Source of the DNA: Mycobacterium sp. 852014-52450_SCH5900713
GTDB taxonomy: Bacteria; Actinomycetota; Actinomycetes; Mycobacteriales; Mycobacteriaceae
Reading direction: 5' to 3'
Assembly: GCF_001667075.1 (NCBI RefSeq)
Contig: NZ_LZIL01000080.1
Location: 1-64,000, forward strand
DNA length: 64,000 nucleotides
This document shows positions 42,868 to 51,197 of this stretch, piece by piece. Under the pieces are notes generated by a model. That model did not search any database. It saw only the letters and a program-made list of their open reading frames with translations, and was not told the DNA's origin. Made by a program: the position numbers and the translations under genes. The number at the start of each line of letters is the position of its first letter. The stretch's first letter is position 1.

Positions 42868-45800
42868 CTAGCCGTGCCGGGCCGCTTCCTGAGCGAGCTG
42901 TACCCGCGATGACACGGCGAGCTTGGTGTAGACGTGCGTGAGATGAGACTGCACGGTGCGCGGCGAGACGAACAGCCGTGCGGCAATGTCCTTGTTGGGC
43001 AATCCTTCGCCGACGAGCCGGACGACGTCGAGTTCGGTGGGCGTCAGGGACTCCCAACCGCTGGCCGGCCGTCCGCGCGAGCCGCGGCCGCGCTGCGCGT
43101 AGCTGATGGCCTCTCCGGTCGACAGCGCGTTGCCTTCCGCCCATACGGCTTCGAAAGCCTGCTGGCCCAGGGCTTCTCGTGTCTTTGCCAGCGACGCGTC
43201 ATAGCTGGCTTGAAAAGCCTTGAAGCGCACCGAGCCCTGGCGCTGCCGCAGGCCTTCGGCCGCACCCAAAAGCCGCGCGGAATGCTCGGGATTGATATCG
43301 GCGGCCAGGGCGGCAAGACCTTCGAGGGCATCGGGTAGATAGTGGGTTCCGCCCGTGTCCTCGGCGGCCGCGACGGCATCGTGCAGGTCGCGTTCGGCCT
43401 GGTGCGGCTCACGTTGCGCGACCGCGACGCGGGCCCGCGCCGTCAGCGCCGCCACCCGATAGCAGCCGGGCACCGTTGCGACCGTGTCGTCCGCCCAGCG
43501 GCGGGCGCCGAGCAAGTCTCCGCAACCCATCAGAGCGTCGGCCATCGGCAACAGGCTTCGCACAAACAGCTCTTTCAGCGGAGAAGTGTGCTGCAGGGCC
43601 GCGTCGCACGCCTCCTTGGCCCCCGCAACGTTCGCATCTGCCAACTCGGCGTTGGCCAGGGCTGAGAAGGCGGTGTCCTCGTGGAAACCGCCGATGGCAG
43701 CGCCGTTTTCGAGGGCGGCTTCCGCGGCGGCCCGGCCCGCCGCGGCATCGCCGGTCATCGCGAGCGCTTGTCCCAGCGCCATGAGGCCAAACGTCTCCAT
43801 GGGGAGGTCATCGGCGGCCCGGGCTTCCTCGACCAGCGCATGGGATACCCGAAGCGCCTCGGGCAGCTTGCCCTGCATGGCGAGCGCGCCCGTGAGGAAC
43901 ACCCGGCTGTAGCGCGACATGAAACTGTCGCCGAGCTTGTCGGCGAGGTCTCGTCCCTCCTCGCCGGCCTCCTGCGACGCGATCGGATCGCCGGTGACAT
44001 TCCTGGCGAAGCACTGGTAGGCGCGCACGTGGTAGAGAGCGGAAAGGTCGCCCGAGGCGCGAGCCAGGTCGGCCGCCTCGGCGAAAAGCGGCGCGGTCAG
44101 CTCCGCGTCGTTGAACGCCAACATGCAGCAGGTCCTCAGGCAGTGGGCGATGAGGTGCTGATCGCCGACTTGCCGCGCGGCAGCCAGGGCCTCTTCCGCC
44201 CGCTCGAGGCTGGCTGGAACGGAGTACCAGACCGCGAGCAGCCCCGCGTCGGCGACCGCGCGCGCCCAGATTTCGGGCGCGACGTCCGTATCGCGGTACC
44301 GCTCGTCGCTGAAGACGGCCTCGAATCCGGCCACTCCCTCGCGGAACCGTGCACGCGTCACCCACAGCCGCTGCAGGGCCGAGACGAGCTGCAACGCCGG
44401 CTCGAACTCCCCGGCGTCGCAACTCCACGCGTGGGCGGCCCGCAGGTTGGCCATCTCGAGTTCGGCCCACGGAACCAACGGTGTCCCGTCGCCACGCATC
44501 CGCGATTCCAGCGTCACGGCGGCCGCGGTGTAGTAGTCGCGGTGCCGGATCCGTACGGCCTCGGCCTCGCCCGACTCGGCGAGCTTTTCCAGGCCGTACT
44601 GGCGGACGGTCTCCAGCAGGCGGTAGCGCATCATGCCGTCGATTTCTTCGGTGACGATCAGCGACTTGTCCACGAGCAGCCCGAGCAGGTCGATGAGCTG
44701 GAAGTGCTCCACACCGGCGTCGGCGCCCACGGCGTGCGCGGCGTCCAGGTCGAAACCGCCCATGAACACGGCCAGGCGGCGAAACAGGATGCGCTCAGGC
44801 TCGGTGAGCATGGCGTGCGACCAGTCGATGGATGCGCGCAGCGTCTGCTGGCGGCGAACCGCGTTGCGTGCGCCCCCGGCCAGGAGGCGGAAGTTGTGAT
44901 GAAGGCTGTCGACGATCTGGGTCAGGGACAGGGTGCGGGTCCGCGCCGCAGCCAGCTCGATCGCCAGCGGCATGCCGTCCAGGCGCCGGCAGATCTCGGC
45001 GATGGCGGGTGAATTGTCCTCGGTGCGTTGGAAATCCGGTCTGGTGCGACGGGCACGGTCGACGAACAATTCGAGCGCCTCGCCGTCGACCGACAGCGAC
45101 GGCACGCGCCAGGTCAGTTCTCCGGCGACGCCGACCGGCTCCCGGCTGGTCGCCAGCACCGTGACAGCCGGGCCCGCGTCAAGCAGGGCCACGACCAGTG
45201 TCGCGCTGGCATCCAGTAGGTGCTCGCAATTGTCGAGTACCAACAGCATTTTGCGGTCCCGGACGAACTTCGACACCGTCTCCATGGTGGAACGGCCCGG
45301 TTGGTCGGCAAGACCCAAGGTGCGCGCCAGGGTGACCGGCACGACGAGGGGATTGGTGACGGGGGCAAGATCGACAAACCAGGCCCCGCCGGGGAACGCG
45401 TCCGCAACCTGCTCGGCGACCTGCACCGCCAACCGGGTCTTGCCGACGCCGCCCGCGCCGGTCAGGGTCACGAACCTGTTGTCCCGCAAGATCTGTCCGA
45501 TGTCGCTGATCTGCGTGCCCCGGCCGACGAAGCTGGTCAGCTGTGTCGGAAGATGGGCATTGGCAACGTCATTCGCCCCTCGCAACGGCGGGAAGTCGTT
45601 GGTCAGGCCGGGGTGATTGAGTTGGACGACGCGTTCCGGCCGCGGCAGGTCGCGCAACGGGTGGACGCCCAGGTCGGTCAGCCAGGCATCGGTCGGTAGC
45701 CGGTCGAGCACCAGCGGTTCGGTGGCACCGGAGAGCACGGTCTGCCCGCCGTGGGCGAGGTCGCGCAGCCGCGCGGTGCGGTTGATTGTGGGCCCGGCGT

Positions 45801-46185
45801 AGTTGCCGGCGTCGCGCAGCTGCACCTCGCCGGTGTGCAGGCCGATGCGGATCCGGATCGGCGGCGGGACGGCCAGCTGGAGTGCAAGCGCGCACCCGAC
45901 GGCGTCGCTGGGGCGGGCAAAGGCCACCACGAAACTGTCGCCCTCACCCTGTTCGACGGGCCGCACCCCGCCGTGGGCGGCGACGAGATCGTTCACGGTT
46001 TGATTGAGCTGCTCGAGCGCCGCCGTCATGGTGTCGGACTGGGTCTCCCACAGCCGTGTCGAGCCTTCCACGTCGGCAAGCAGCAACGTCACGGTCCCTG
46101 TGGGCAGGTCGCTCACGCTCTGCTCGCTCCAGTCCAGCAGCGGAGTGTCCGCCGACGAATGAATGTCGATCATGTTAGCCAGCAT
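42868..46185 (-). CDS. cyclase-homology/ATPase/LuxR multidomain regulator
   Basis: This 1105-aa protein joins a class III nucleotide cyclase domain (about 28-200), an AP/ATPase domain with Walker A TLTGAGGVGKTRLAVQVAEQ and Walker B MLLVLDNCEHLLD, TPR-like helices, and a C-terminal LuxR helix-turn-helix (LTPTELDVVRLVGEGLPNKD). The cyclase metals D38 and D83 are kept, but the substrate-specifying Lys is Gln79 (VEQGEGD), as in the M. tuberculosis protein Rv0386. Cyclase activity may therefore be weak or altered. The stop is one base from the SGNH stop in convergent orientation. The start may be the ATG at 46185 or at 46173. Confidence 0.92.
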   Translation of the reverse strand: MLANMIDIHSSADTPLLDWSEQSVSDLPTGTVTLLLADVEGSTRLWETQSDTMTAALEQLNQTVNDLVAAHGGVRPVEQGEGDSFVVAFARPSDAVGCALALQLAVPPPIRIRIGLHTGEVQLRDAGNYAGPTINRTARLRDLAHGGQTVLSGATEPLVLDRLPTDAWLTDLGVHPLRDLPRPERVVQLNHPGLTNDFPPLRGANDVANAHLPTQLTSFVGRGTQISDIGQILRDNRFVTLTGAGGVGKTRLAVQVAEQVADAFPGGAWFVDLAPVTNPLVVPVTLARTLGLADQPGRSTMETVSKFVRDRKMLLVLDNCEHLLDASATLVVALLDAGPAVTVLATSREPVGVAGELTWRVPSLSVDGEALELFVDRARRTRPDFQRTEDNSPAIAEICRRLDGMPLAIELAAARTRTLSLTQIVDSLHHNFRLLAGGARNAVRRQQTLRASIDWSHAMLTEPERILFRRLAVFMGGFDLDAAHAVGADAGVEHFQLIDLLGLLVDKSLIVTEEIDGMMRYRLLETVRQYGLEKLAESGEAEAVRIRHRDYYTAAAVTLESRMRGDGTPLVPWAELEMANLRAAHAWSCDAGEFEPALQLVSALQRLWVTRARFREGVAGFEAVFSDERYRDTDVAPEIWARAVADAGLLAVWYSVPASLERAEEALAAARQVGDQHLIAHCLRTCCMLAFNDAELTAPLFAEAADLARASGDLSALYHVRAYQCFARNVTGDPIASQEAGEEGRDLADKLGDSFMSRYSRVFLTGALAMQGKLPEALRVSHALVEEARAADDLPMETFGLMALGQALAMTGDAAAGRAAAEAALENGAAIGGFHEDTAFSALANAELADANVAGAKEACDAALQHTSPLKELFVRSLLPMADALMGCGDLLGARRWADDTVATVPGCYRVAALTARARVAVAQREPHQAERDLHDAVAAAEDTGGTHYLPDALEGLAALAADINPEHSARLLGAAEGLRQRQGSVRFKAFQASYDASLAKTREALGQQAFEAVWAEGNALSTGEAISYAQRGRGSRGRPASGWESLTPTELDVVRLVGEGLPNKDIAARLFVSPRTVQSHLTHVYTKLAVSSRVQLAQEAARHG

Positions 46186-46261
46186 GCGGGGACGATGAGT
46201 GGCAAAACATCAGCGAAAGCGCGCAACTCCGCCGGCCAGCACGCGGAGCTACGACCCGGGT

Positions 46262-46378
46262 TCAGTCCTCGGCGTGCCGCTCGTAGTCCCATCGCTCCAG
46301 GCGGGCTTGCAAGTTCAGCAAGCCGAACCCGGCGACAGGAGCGGCGGCCGCAATGCAGGCCAGCAGCAGCGGAGTCAT
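46262..46378 (-). CDS. 38-aa membrane miniprotein
   Basis: The ATG at 46378 follows gggaggttgtgggg, a good ribosome-binding site, and opens a 38-codon frame: MTPLLLACIAAAAPVAGFGL then NLQARLERWDYERHAED. It has one hydrophobic helix and a charged tail. It lies upstream of the LuxR-type gene on the same strand. A longer start (46447) exists but lacks a site. No homologue is identified by eye. Confidence 0.65.
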   Translation of the reverse strand: MTPLLLACIAAAAPVAGFGLLNLQARLERWDYERHAED

Positions 46379-46433
46379 CCCCACAACCTCCCAAAACCCT
46401 TCGCTGATATGACGTTCGTCGACCACCAGAAGT

Positions 46434-46601
46434 TCATTGCCGTTCACCCACCCGCCAGGGCGCGGTCCGCCAGCGCGCCAGCACCTGCGCGACCGCGATG
46501 ACCGCGACCGCCCGCAAGCCCTCGATGTCGGGGCGAAATCCGGTCCGCTTCACCGCCCGCTCGGTTTGGCGGGTGGGGAGTTCGCTCGGCCGGACGCTCA
46601 T
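46434..46601 (-). pseudogene. N-terminal remnant of an acyltransferase-3 gene
   Basis: The ATG at 46601 starts a 55-codon frame containing FRPDIEGLRAVAVIAVAQ, the diagnostic first helix of OafA-type acyltransferases; the homologous sequence normally continues into a catalytic His and ten helices. Here the frame continues as VLARWRTAPWRVGERQ and stops at 46434. It lies 9 bases after the esterase gene. It looks like the stump of a deleted membrane acyltransferase. Confidence 0.7.
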
Positions 46602-46610
46602 GGGGTTCCG

Positions 46611-47477
46611 CTAGGACGCCATCCAGGCAAGCTCGCCGGGCAACTGTGCCCGCCAATAGACGATGTCGTGGCCGCCCAGCGAGAAGCTGCCGGCTGGCGG
46701 CGTCTTCAGCTGGCTCACGAATTGCCGCGTGGCCGAATAGAAGCGGTCGAAGGTGCCGCAATCCACGCGCAGCGGGATCTGCGACAACGCCGGCACACCC
46801 AGCACGCTGTTCTGGGTAAAGTCGTCCTCGCTGTCGAACGCCTTGGGAGCGCAGTCGGCGAACGAGGGGTACAGCGCCGGACTGATCGCGCAGATGCCCG
46901 CGGTCCGCGCGGGCCCCAGCTTGGCGCCCAGGTGTAGCGCCCCGTAGCCCCCCATCGACCAGCCCATCAAGCCAACCCGAGAGGTGTCGAATCCCATCGA
47001 GGACAGCATCGGCAGCAGCTCGTCGAGCACCATGGCGCCCGAGTCGGTGCCGTCGGCCCGTTTGTGCCAGTAGGAGTCGCTGCCCCCGTCGACGCCCACC
47101 ACCGCGAACGGCGGCTTGCCCTCCTTGACCAGCTGGGCCAGGCCCCGCTCGACGCCGCAGTCGAGCATCATGTTCGCGTCGCCGTCCTTGCCGTGCAGGG
47201 CGATCACGGGTCGCAGCATCCCGGTTTGCCCCGGCGGCAACGCGATCACGTAATTCGTCTTCACGCCCCCGCGGGCGGCGGAGACGAACGAACCCGTGAG
47301 CCTGGTGGGGAGGTTGCTGCTCGCTGCCGACGGCTCGAACGGGGCGGGAGCCTGCGGCAACGTCGCGGCTAGCGACCTGACCGGATCGAGTAGGGCGCTT
47401 AAGGCGAACACGCCAGCGGCTCCCAGGCCGGTGCCGGCTCCCATTCTCAGCACCGCCCGGCGTGTCAGGTCAGGCAT
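46611..47477 (-). CDS. Tat-exported esterase-like alpha/beta hydrolase (Rv0519c-like)
   Basis: This 288-aa protein has a twin-arginine signal (LTRRAVLRMGAGTGLGAAGV) and an esterase fold with the nucleophile in LMGWSMGGYGALHLG (G-x-S-x-G), then SPALYPSF and SLGGHDIVYWRAQLP with the likely catalytic His. It resembles the antigen 85/esterase D type and is probably exported. The ATG at 47477 gives a compact Tat signal; the M. tuberculosis start may correspond to the ATG at 47537. Confidence 0.88.
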   Translation of the reverse strand: MPDLTRRAVLRMGAGTGLGAAGVFALSALLDPVRSLAATLPQAPAPFEPSAASSNLPTRLTGSFVSAARGGVKTNYVIALPPGQTGMLRPVIALHGKDGDANMMLDCGVERGLAQLVKEGKPPFAVVGVDGGSDSYWHKRADGTDSGAMVLDELLPMLSSMGFDTSRVGLMGWSMGGYGALHLGAKLGPARTAGICAISPALYPSFADCAPKAFDSEDDFTQNSVLGVPALSQIPLRVDCGTFDRFYSATRQFVSQLKTPPAGSFSLGGHDIVYWRAQLPGELAWMAS

Positions 47478-47865
47478 GATCGCAATAATGCCGCGCTGAC
47501 CGGGCATTCCCGCCTGAGCCACGCCGAAATGGAACATTTGTGTGATCTCGCGTGACCGATCGGTCATGAACCGGTTACCTGTGGGGCACCGCAGGTATGG
47601 GTCTGGCGGCCGAGTTGCGGCACCATGCTACGGCCACCATCGCGACGCCCGCCGGTGTCTCCGCGCACTGCTATTCCCTTGTGCCAGAAGAGAAAAGACG
47701 GGTATGGGGCGGGGAGGTCGACTCCCCCGGAGGACGCCTCTCGCCGCGCGGCAGCGCCGCCGGACGGGGATGCAATCTGGACGGTTTCAACCCTCCCGTA
47801 CCGGCCGCAAGTTTCGCAGGATGGAGCTTTCGTGCCTGGCGTCGTGGATTGAAAGAGGATTGAGG
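47478..47865. other. divergent intergenic region, esterase and ssuD leader
   Basis: These 388 bases separate the esterase gene from ssuD. They contain an inverted repeat ggggag-gtcga-ctcccc at 47711-47727. Two open frames (47597-47863 and 47625-47852) are present but lack convincing start sites and protein-like composition. I see neither a recognised riboswitch nor a poly-cysteine leader peptide. Confidence 0.5.
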
Positions 47866-49020
47866 ATGAGTCTGGCGTTTCATTGGTTTCTGCCGACCTA
47901 CGGTGATTCCCGGAACCTGGTGGCGGGCGGACACGGGACGCCGATGTCCGGGGACCGGCCCGCCACGCTGAAGTACCTGCACCAGATTTGTGCGGCTGCC
48001 GAGGACAATGGCTTCGAGGCGGTGCTCACCCCCACCGGATTGTGGTGTGAGGATGCCTGGTTGACGACGGCGATGCTGGTCGAGGCCACCGAGACGCTGA
48101 AGTTTCTGGTCGCCTTCCGGCCCGGGTTGCTGAGCCCCACCCTGGCCGCCCAGATGGCCGGGACCTTCCAGCGGCATTCCGGCGGGCGGCTGCTGCTCAA
48201 CGTCGTCACCGGTGGCGAACCGCACGAGCAGCGGGCCTACGGAGACTTTCTCGACAAGGAGGCGCGTTATGCGCGCACCGCCGAGTTCTTGCACGTGGTC
48301 CGCCAACTGTGGACCGCATCGGAGCCGGTCACCTTTGCGGGAGAGCACATTCGCGTCGAGGGCGCGCAGCTGAACAATCCACCCGATCCGGTGCCGGCGG
48401 TGTTCTTCGGCGGATCGTCGGCGGCGGCCGGTCCGGTCGCGGCCAAGCACAGCGACGTCTACCTCACCTGGGGTGAGCCGGCCACGGCGGTCGCGCAGAA
48501 GATCGACTGGATCCGTGGGCTGGCCGTGGACGCCGGCCGAATCCTGCAGTACGGCTTGCGGATTCATGTGATCAGCCGCGACACGTCCGAGCAGGCATGG
48601 GCCGAGGCCGACCGGCTGCTGGCCGCTGTCGACCCGGCCGACGTCGAGCGGGTGCAGGCCAGCCTGGCCCGCAGCGAATCGGAGGGCCAGCGGCGCATGC
48701 TGGACCTGCATGGCGGAAGCAGCAGCCGGTTGCTGGTGGGGCCCAACCTGTGGGCCGGCGTGGGGCTGGTCCGCGGGGGAGCGGGCACCGCGTTGGTCGG
48801 GTCGCACGCCGAGGTCGCCGAACGGCTGACCGAGTACGCCAAGATCGGCATCACCCACTTCATCCTGTCGGGATATCCGCACCTGGAAGAGGCCTACTGG
48901 TTCGGCGAGGGCGTCCTGCCGCTGCTGGAGCGAACGGGGTTGTGGCGTCATCCCGGCCGGCCCAACGGCCGGTCGCGCCCGGTATCGGCGACGCCGTTCG
49001 CGGCCGCCTCGGCCCACTGA
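47866..49020 (+). CDS. ssuD: FMNH2-dependent alkanesulfonate monooxygenase
   Basis: This 384-aa luciferase-like enzyme releases sulfite from alkanesulfonates and so supplies sulfur. It shows the SsuD pattern: FHWFLPTYGDSRNLVAGGHG, LTPTGLWCEDAWLTTAML, LKFLVAFRPGLLSPTLAAQM, GGRLLLNVVTGGEPHEQRA and FFGGSSAAAGPVAAKHSDVYL. Length and motifs fit the SsuD group. The ATG at 47866 follows aagaggattgagg. A transporter gene follows 4 bases after its stop, so the two are co-transcribed. The gene is not at this place in M. tuberculosis. Confidence 0.93.
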   Translation: MSLAFHWFLPTYGDSRNLVAGGHGTPMSGDRPATLKYLHQICAAAEDNGFEAVLTPTGLWCEDAWLTTAMLVEATETLKFLVAFRPGLLSPTLAAQMAGTFQRHSGGRLLLNVVTGGEPHEQRAYGDFLDKEARYARTAEFLHVVRQLWTASEPVTFAGEHIRVEGAQLNNPPDPVPAVFFGGSSAAAGPVAAKHSDVYLTWGEPATAVAQKIDWIRGLAVDAGRILQYGLRIHVISRDTSEQAWAEADRLLAAVDPADVERVQASLARSESEGQRRMLDLHGGSSSRLLVGPNLWAGVGLVRGGAGTALVGSHAEVAERLTEYAKIGITHFILSGYPHLEEAYWFGEGVLPLLERTGLWRHPGRPNGRSRPVSATPFAAASAH

Positions 49021-49024
49021 GACC

Positions 49025-50380
49025 ATGGCGGCCACGTTGCCCGCGCCGGCGACCGGCGCAGGCCTCGACCCGAGCGCCCGCGCGGTCGAAGAGTCCGCCG
49101 CGCAGCAACGCGGGCGGCTGCGCATCGTCGTCGCGGCGAGCCTGTTGGGCACCACCGTGGAGTGGTACGACTTCTTCCTCTACGCGACCGCGGCGGGCCT
49201 GGTGTTCAACAAGGTCTTCTTTCCCAGCGAGAGCTCACTTGTCGGCACGCTGCTCGCGTTCGCGACGTTCGCCGTCGGGTTCGTCATGCGGCCGGTCGGC
49301 GGGCTGGTCTTCGGCCACATCGGCGACCGGATCGGCCGCAAGCGCAGCCTCGCGCTGACCATGCTGATCATGGGCGTCGCCACGGCGTTGATCGGGGTGT
49401 TGCCCACCGCCGCGCAGATCGGGGTGTGGGCGCCGCTGTTGCTGTTGGCGCTGCGGATCCTGCAGGGATTCGCCCTCGGCGGCGAGTGGGCCGGTGCCGT
49501 GTTGCTCGCAGTGGAGCACAGCCCCGAGGGCCGGCGCGGCCGCTTCGGGGCTATCCCGCAGATCGGGCTGGCGCTCGGATTAGCCTTGGGCACAGGGATT
49601 TTCGCGTTCCTGCAAATCGCCTTGGGTCCGGCCCGCTTCCTCGCCTACGGCTGGCGTATCGGTTTTCTGCTCAGCCTGGTGCTGGTGGTGGTCGGCGTCG
49701 TGGTGCGGTTGCGGGTCGAGGAGACACCGGCTTTCCGCGAGCTGCGTGAGCTCGAGGCCACGGCCACGGTGCCCATCCGCGAGATCGTCCGTGAACCCCG
49801 GTCGAGGCGAAACACGGTGTTGGGCTTGCTGTCTCGCTGGGCCGAAGGCTCGGCGTTCAACACCTGGGGCGTCTTCGCGATCAGCTACGCCACCGGGGCG
49901 CTGGGCTTCAACCGGGTGTCGGTGCTGGTGGTGGTGACCATCGCCGCCCTGTTGATGGCGGCGCTGCTGCCCGTGTCGGGGGCGCTGACCGACCGGTTCG
50001 GCGCCCGCCGGGTGTACCTGGCCGGCGTGGCATGCTACGGCGTCGCGGCGTTCCCCGCCTTCGCCCTGTTCGGCACCAGGAACCTGGTCTGGTTCGCGGT
50101 GGCGCTGGTCGTCGTGTTCGGCGTTGTGCACGCGCTGTTCTACGGGGCGCAGGGCACGCTGTACTCGTCGCTGTATCCCACCAGCACGCGCTACACTGGT
50201 CTGTCGTTCGTGTATCAGTTCTCGGGCATCTACGCCTCCGGCGTTACCCCGATGATCGTGACCGCGCTCATCGCGGCCCTCGGCGGCGCGCCATGGCTGG
50301 CGTGCGGGTACCTGGTGGCGACGGCCGTCATCAGCGTGCTCGCCACGGCATTGATCCGCGAGCAAGACCTATATCTTTGA
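49025..50380 (+). CDS. MHS-type MFS transporter
   Basis: The 451-aa permease has twelve predicted helices and the metabolite:H+ symporter pattern: GTTVEWYDFFLYATAAGLVF, RPVGGLVFGHIGDRIGRKR (the A-motif), and ALRILQGFALGGEWAGAVLL. It follows ssuD directly and may import a sulfonate or other organic acid, but the family also carries shikimate, citrate and proline-type solutes. Confidence 0.9.
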   Translation: MAATLPAPATGAGLDPSARAVEESAAQQRGRLRIVVAASLLGTTVEWYDFFLYATAAGLVFNKVFFPSESSLVGTLLAFATFAVGFVMRPVGGLVFGHIGDRIGRKRSLALTMLIMGVATALIGVLPTAAQIGVWAPLLLLALRILQGFALGGEWAGAVLLAVEHSPEGRRGRFGAIPQIGLALGLALGTGIFAFLQIALGPARFLAYGWRIGFLLSLVLVVVGVVVRLRVEETPAFRELRELEATATVPIREIVREPRSRRNTVLGLLSRWAEGSAFNTWGVFAISYATGALGFNRVSVLVVVTIAALLMAALLPVSGALTDRFGARRVYLAGVACYGVAAFPAFALFGTRNLVWFAVALVVVFGVVHALFYGAQGTLYSSLYPTSTRYTGLSFVYQFSGIYASGVTPMIVTALIAALGGAPWLACGYLVATAVISVLATALIREQDLYL

Positions 50381-50400
50381 GCTAACTTCGCACTAGTGTC

Positions 50401-50450
50401 GTTCCCGTCGGGAGTCGCGAGGAAGCGAGAAGGCAATGACTGACGGGAAC
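50401..50450 (+). promoter_or_regulatory. inverted repeat spanning the methyltransferase start
   Basis: gttcccgtc (50401-50409) and gacgggaac (50442-50450) are perfect nine-base arms that bracket the ribosome-binding site and ATG of the methyltransferase gene. In mRNA they would place the start in a loop; in DNA they could be an operator. Either role is speculative. Confidence 0.3.
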
Positions 50451-51176
50451 GTCGCCGGTTTCGAGCCGCTGTACGACGAGGCAGAACATGCCGGCGGGCG
50501 GATCCCCTGGGACATCGGCGGCCCGCAGCCGGCGGTCCAGCAGCTGGTGGCCTACGGCGGGATACGCGGCGAGGTGCTCGATCCCGGCACGGGCCCCGGC
50601 CATCACGCCATTCACTTTGCCGCGCATGGATATTCGGCGACCGGAATCGATGATTCACCCTCGGCCATCGAGCAAGCCAAGCGCAACGCCGATCGGGCCG
50701 GCGTCGAGGTCGATTTCCAAGTGGCCGACGCCACCAGGCTCGAAGGCTTCGAGGGTCGATTCGACACGGTGGTGGACAGCGCTTTCTATCACGTGTTCCT
50801 CAACGACGGGGTCACCCAGACGCGGTACGCGCAGGCGCTGCACCGCGCCACCAGGCCCGGGGCGCGGCTGTACATGTTCGAATTCAGCCCCCACAACGTC
50901 AACGGCCTGCAGTGGACGGCCATACCCGCCGACAACTTCGAGCGGGTGTTCGGTGCCAACGGATGGCGCATCGACTACCTGGGCAGCACGACGTATGAGG
51001 CCCGCTTCCTCAAGGAGACGTTCGACGCCATGAAGACGCTCGCGTCCGAACAGCAGGGCGAGATTCTGCAGCGGATGCGGCCGCTGGTACACCGGCTGGG
51101 CGTCATCGACCCCCTGCTGGAAGACCACCGGGTCCACCTTCCGGTGTGGTCGGTGGTGGCCACCCGCCTCGACTGA
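50436..51176 (+). CDS. class I SAM-dependent methyltransferase
   Basis: The 246-aa protein has a SAM motif EVLDPGTGPGHHAIHFAAHG, motif II DFQVADATRLEG and motif III FDTVVDSAFYHVF. It resembles the Rv0560c/Rv3699 group of small-molecule methyltransferases; M. tuberculosis has two methyltransferase genes near this site (Rv0520-Rv0521). The ATG at 50436 follows gcgagaaggca. The substrate is unknown. Confidence 0.88.
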   Translation: MTDGNVAGFEPLYDEAEHAGGRIPWDIGGPQPAVQQLVAYGGIRGEVLDPGTGPGHHAIHFAAHGYSATGIDDSPSAIEQAKRNADRAGVEVDFQVADATRLEGFEGRFDTVVDSAFYHVFLNDGVTQTRYAQALHRATRPGARLYMFEFSPHNVNGLQWTAIPADNFERVFGANGWRIDYLGSTTYEARFLKETFDAMKTLASEQQGEILQRMRPLVHRLGVIDPLLEDHRVHLPVWSVVATRLD

Positions 51177-51197
51177 GCACCGCTGCATCCGACCGGC

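Noticed and set aside
47597..47863. Possible leader peptide before ssuD
   Set aside because: No poly-cysteine run or regulatory pattern was found and the frame is not protein-like.
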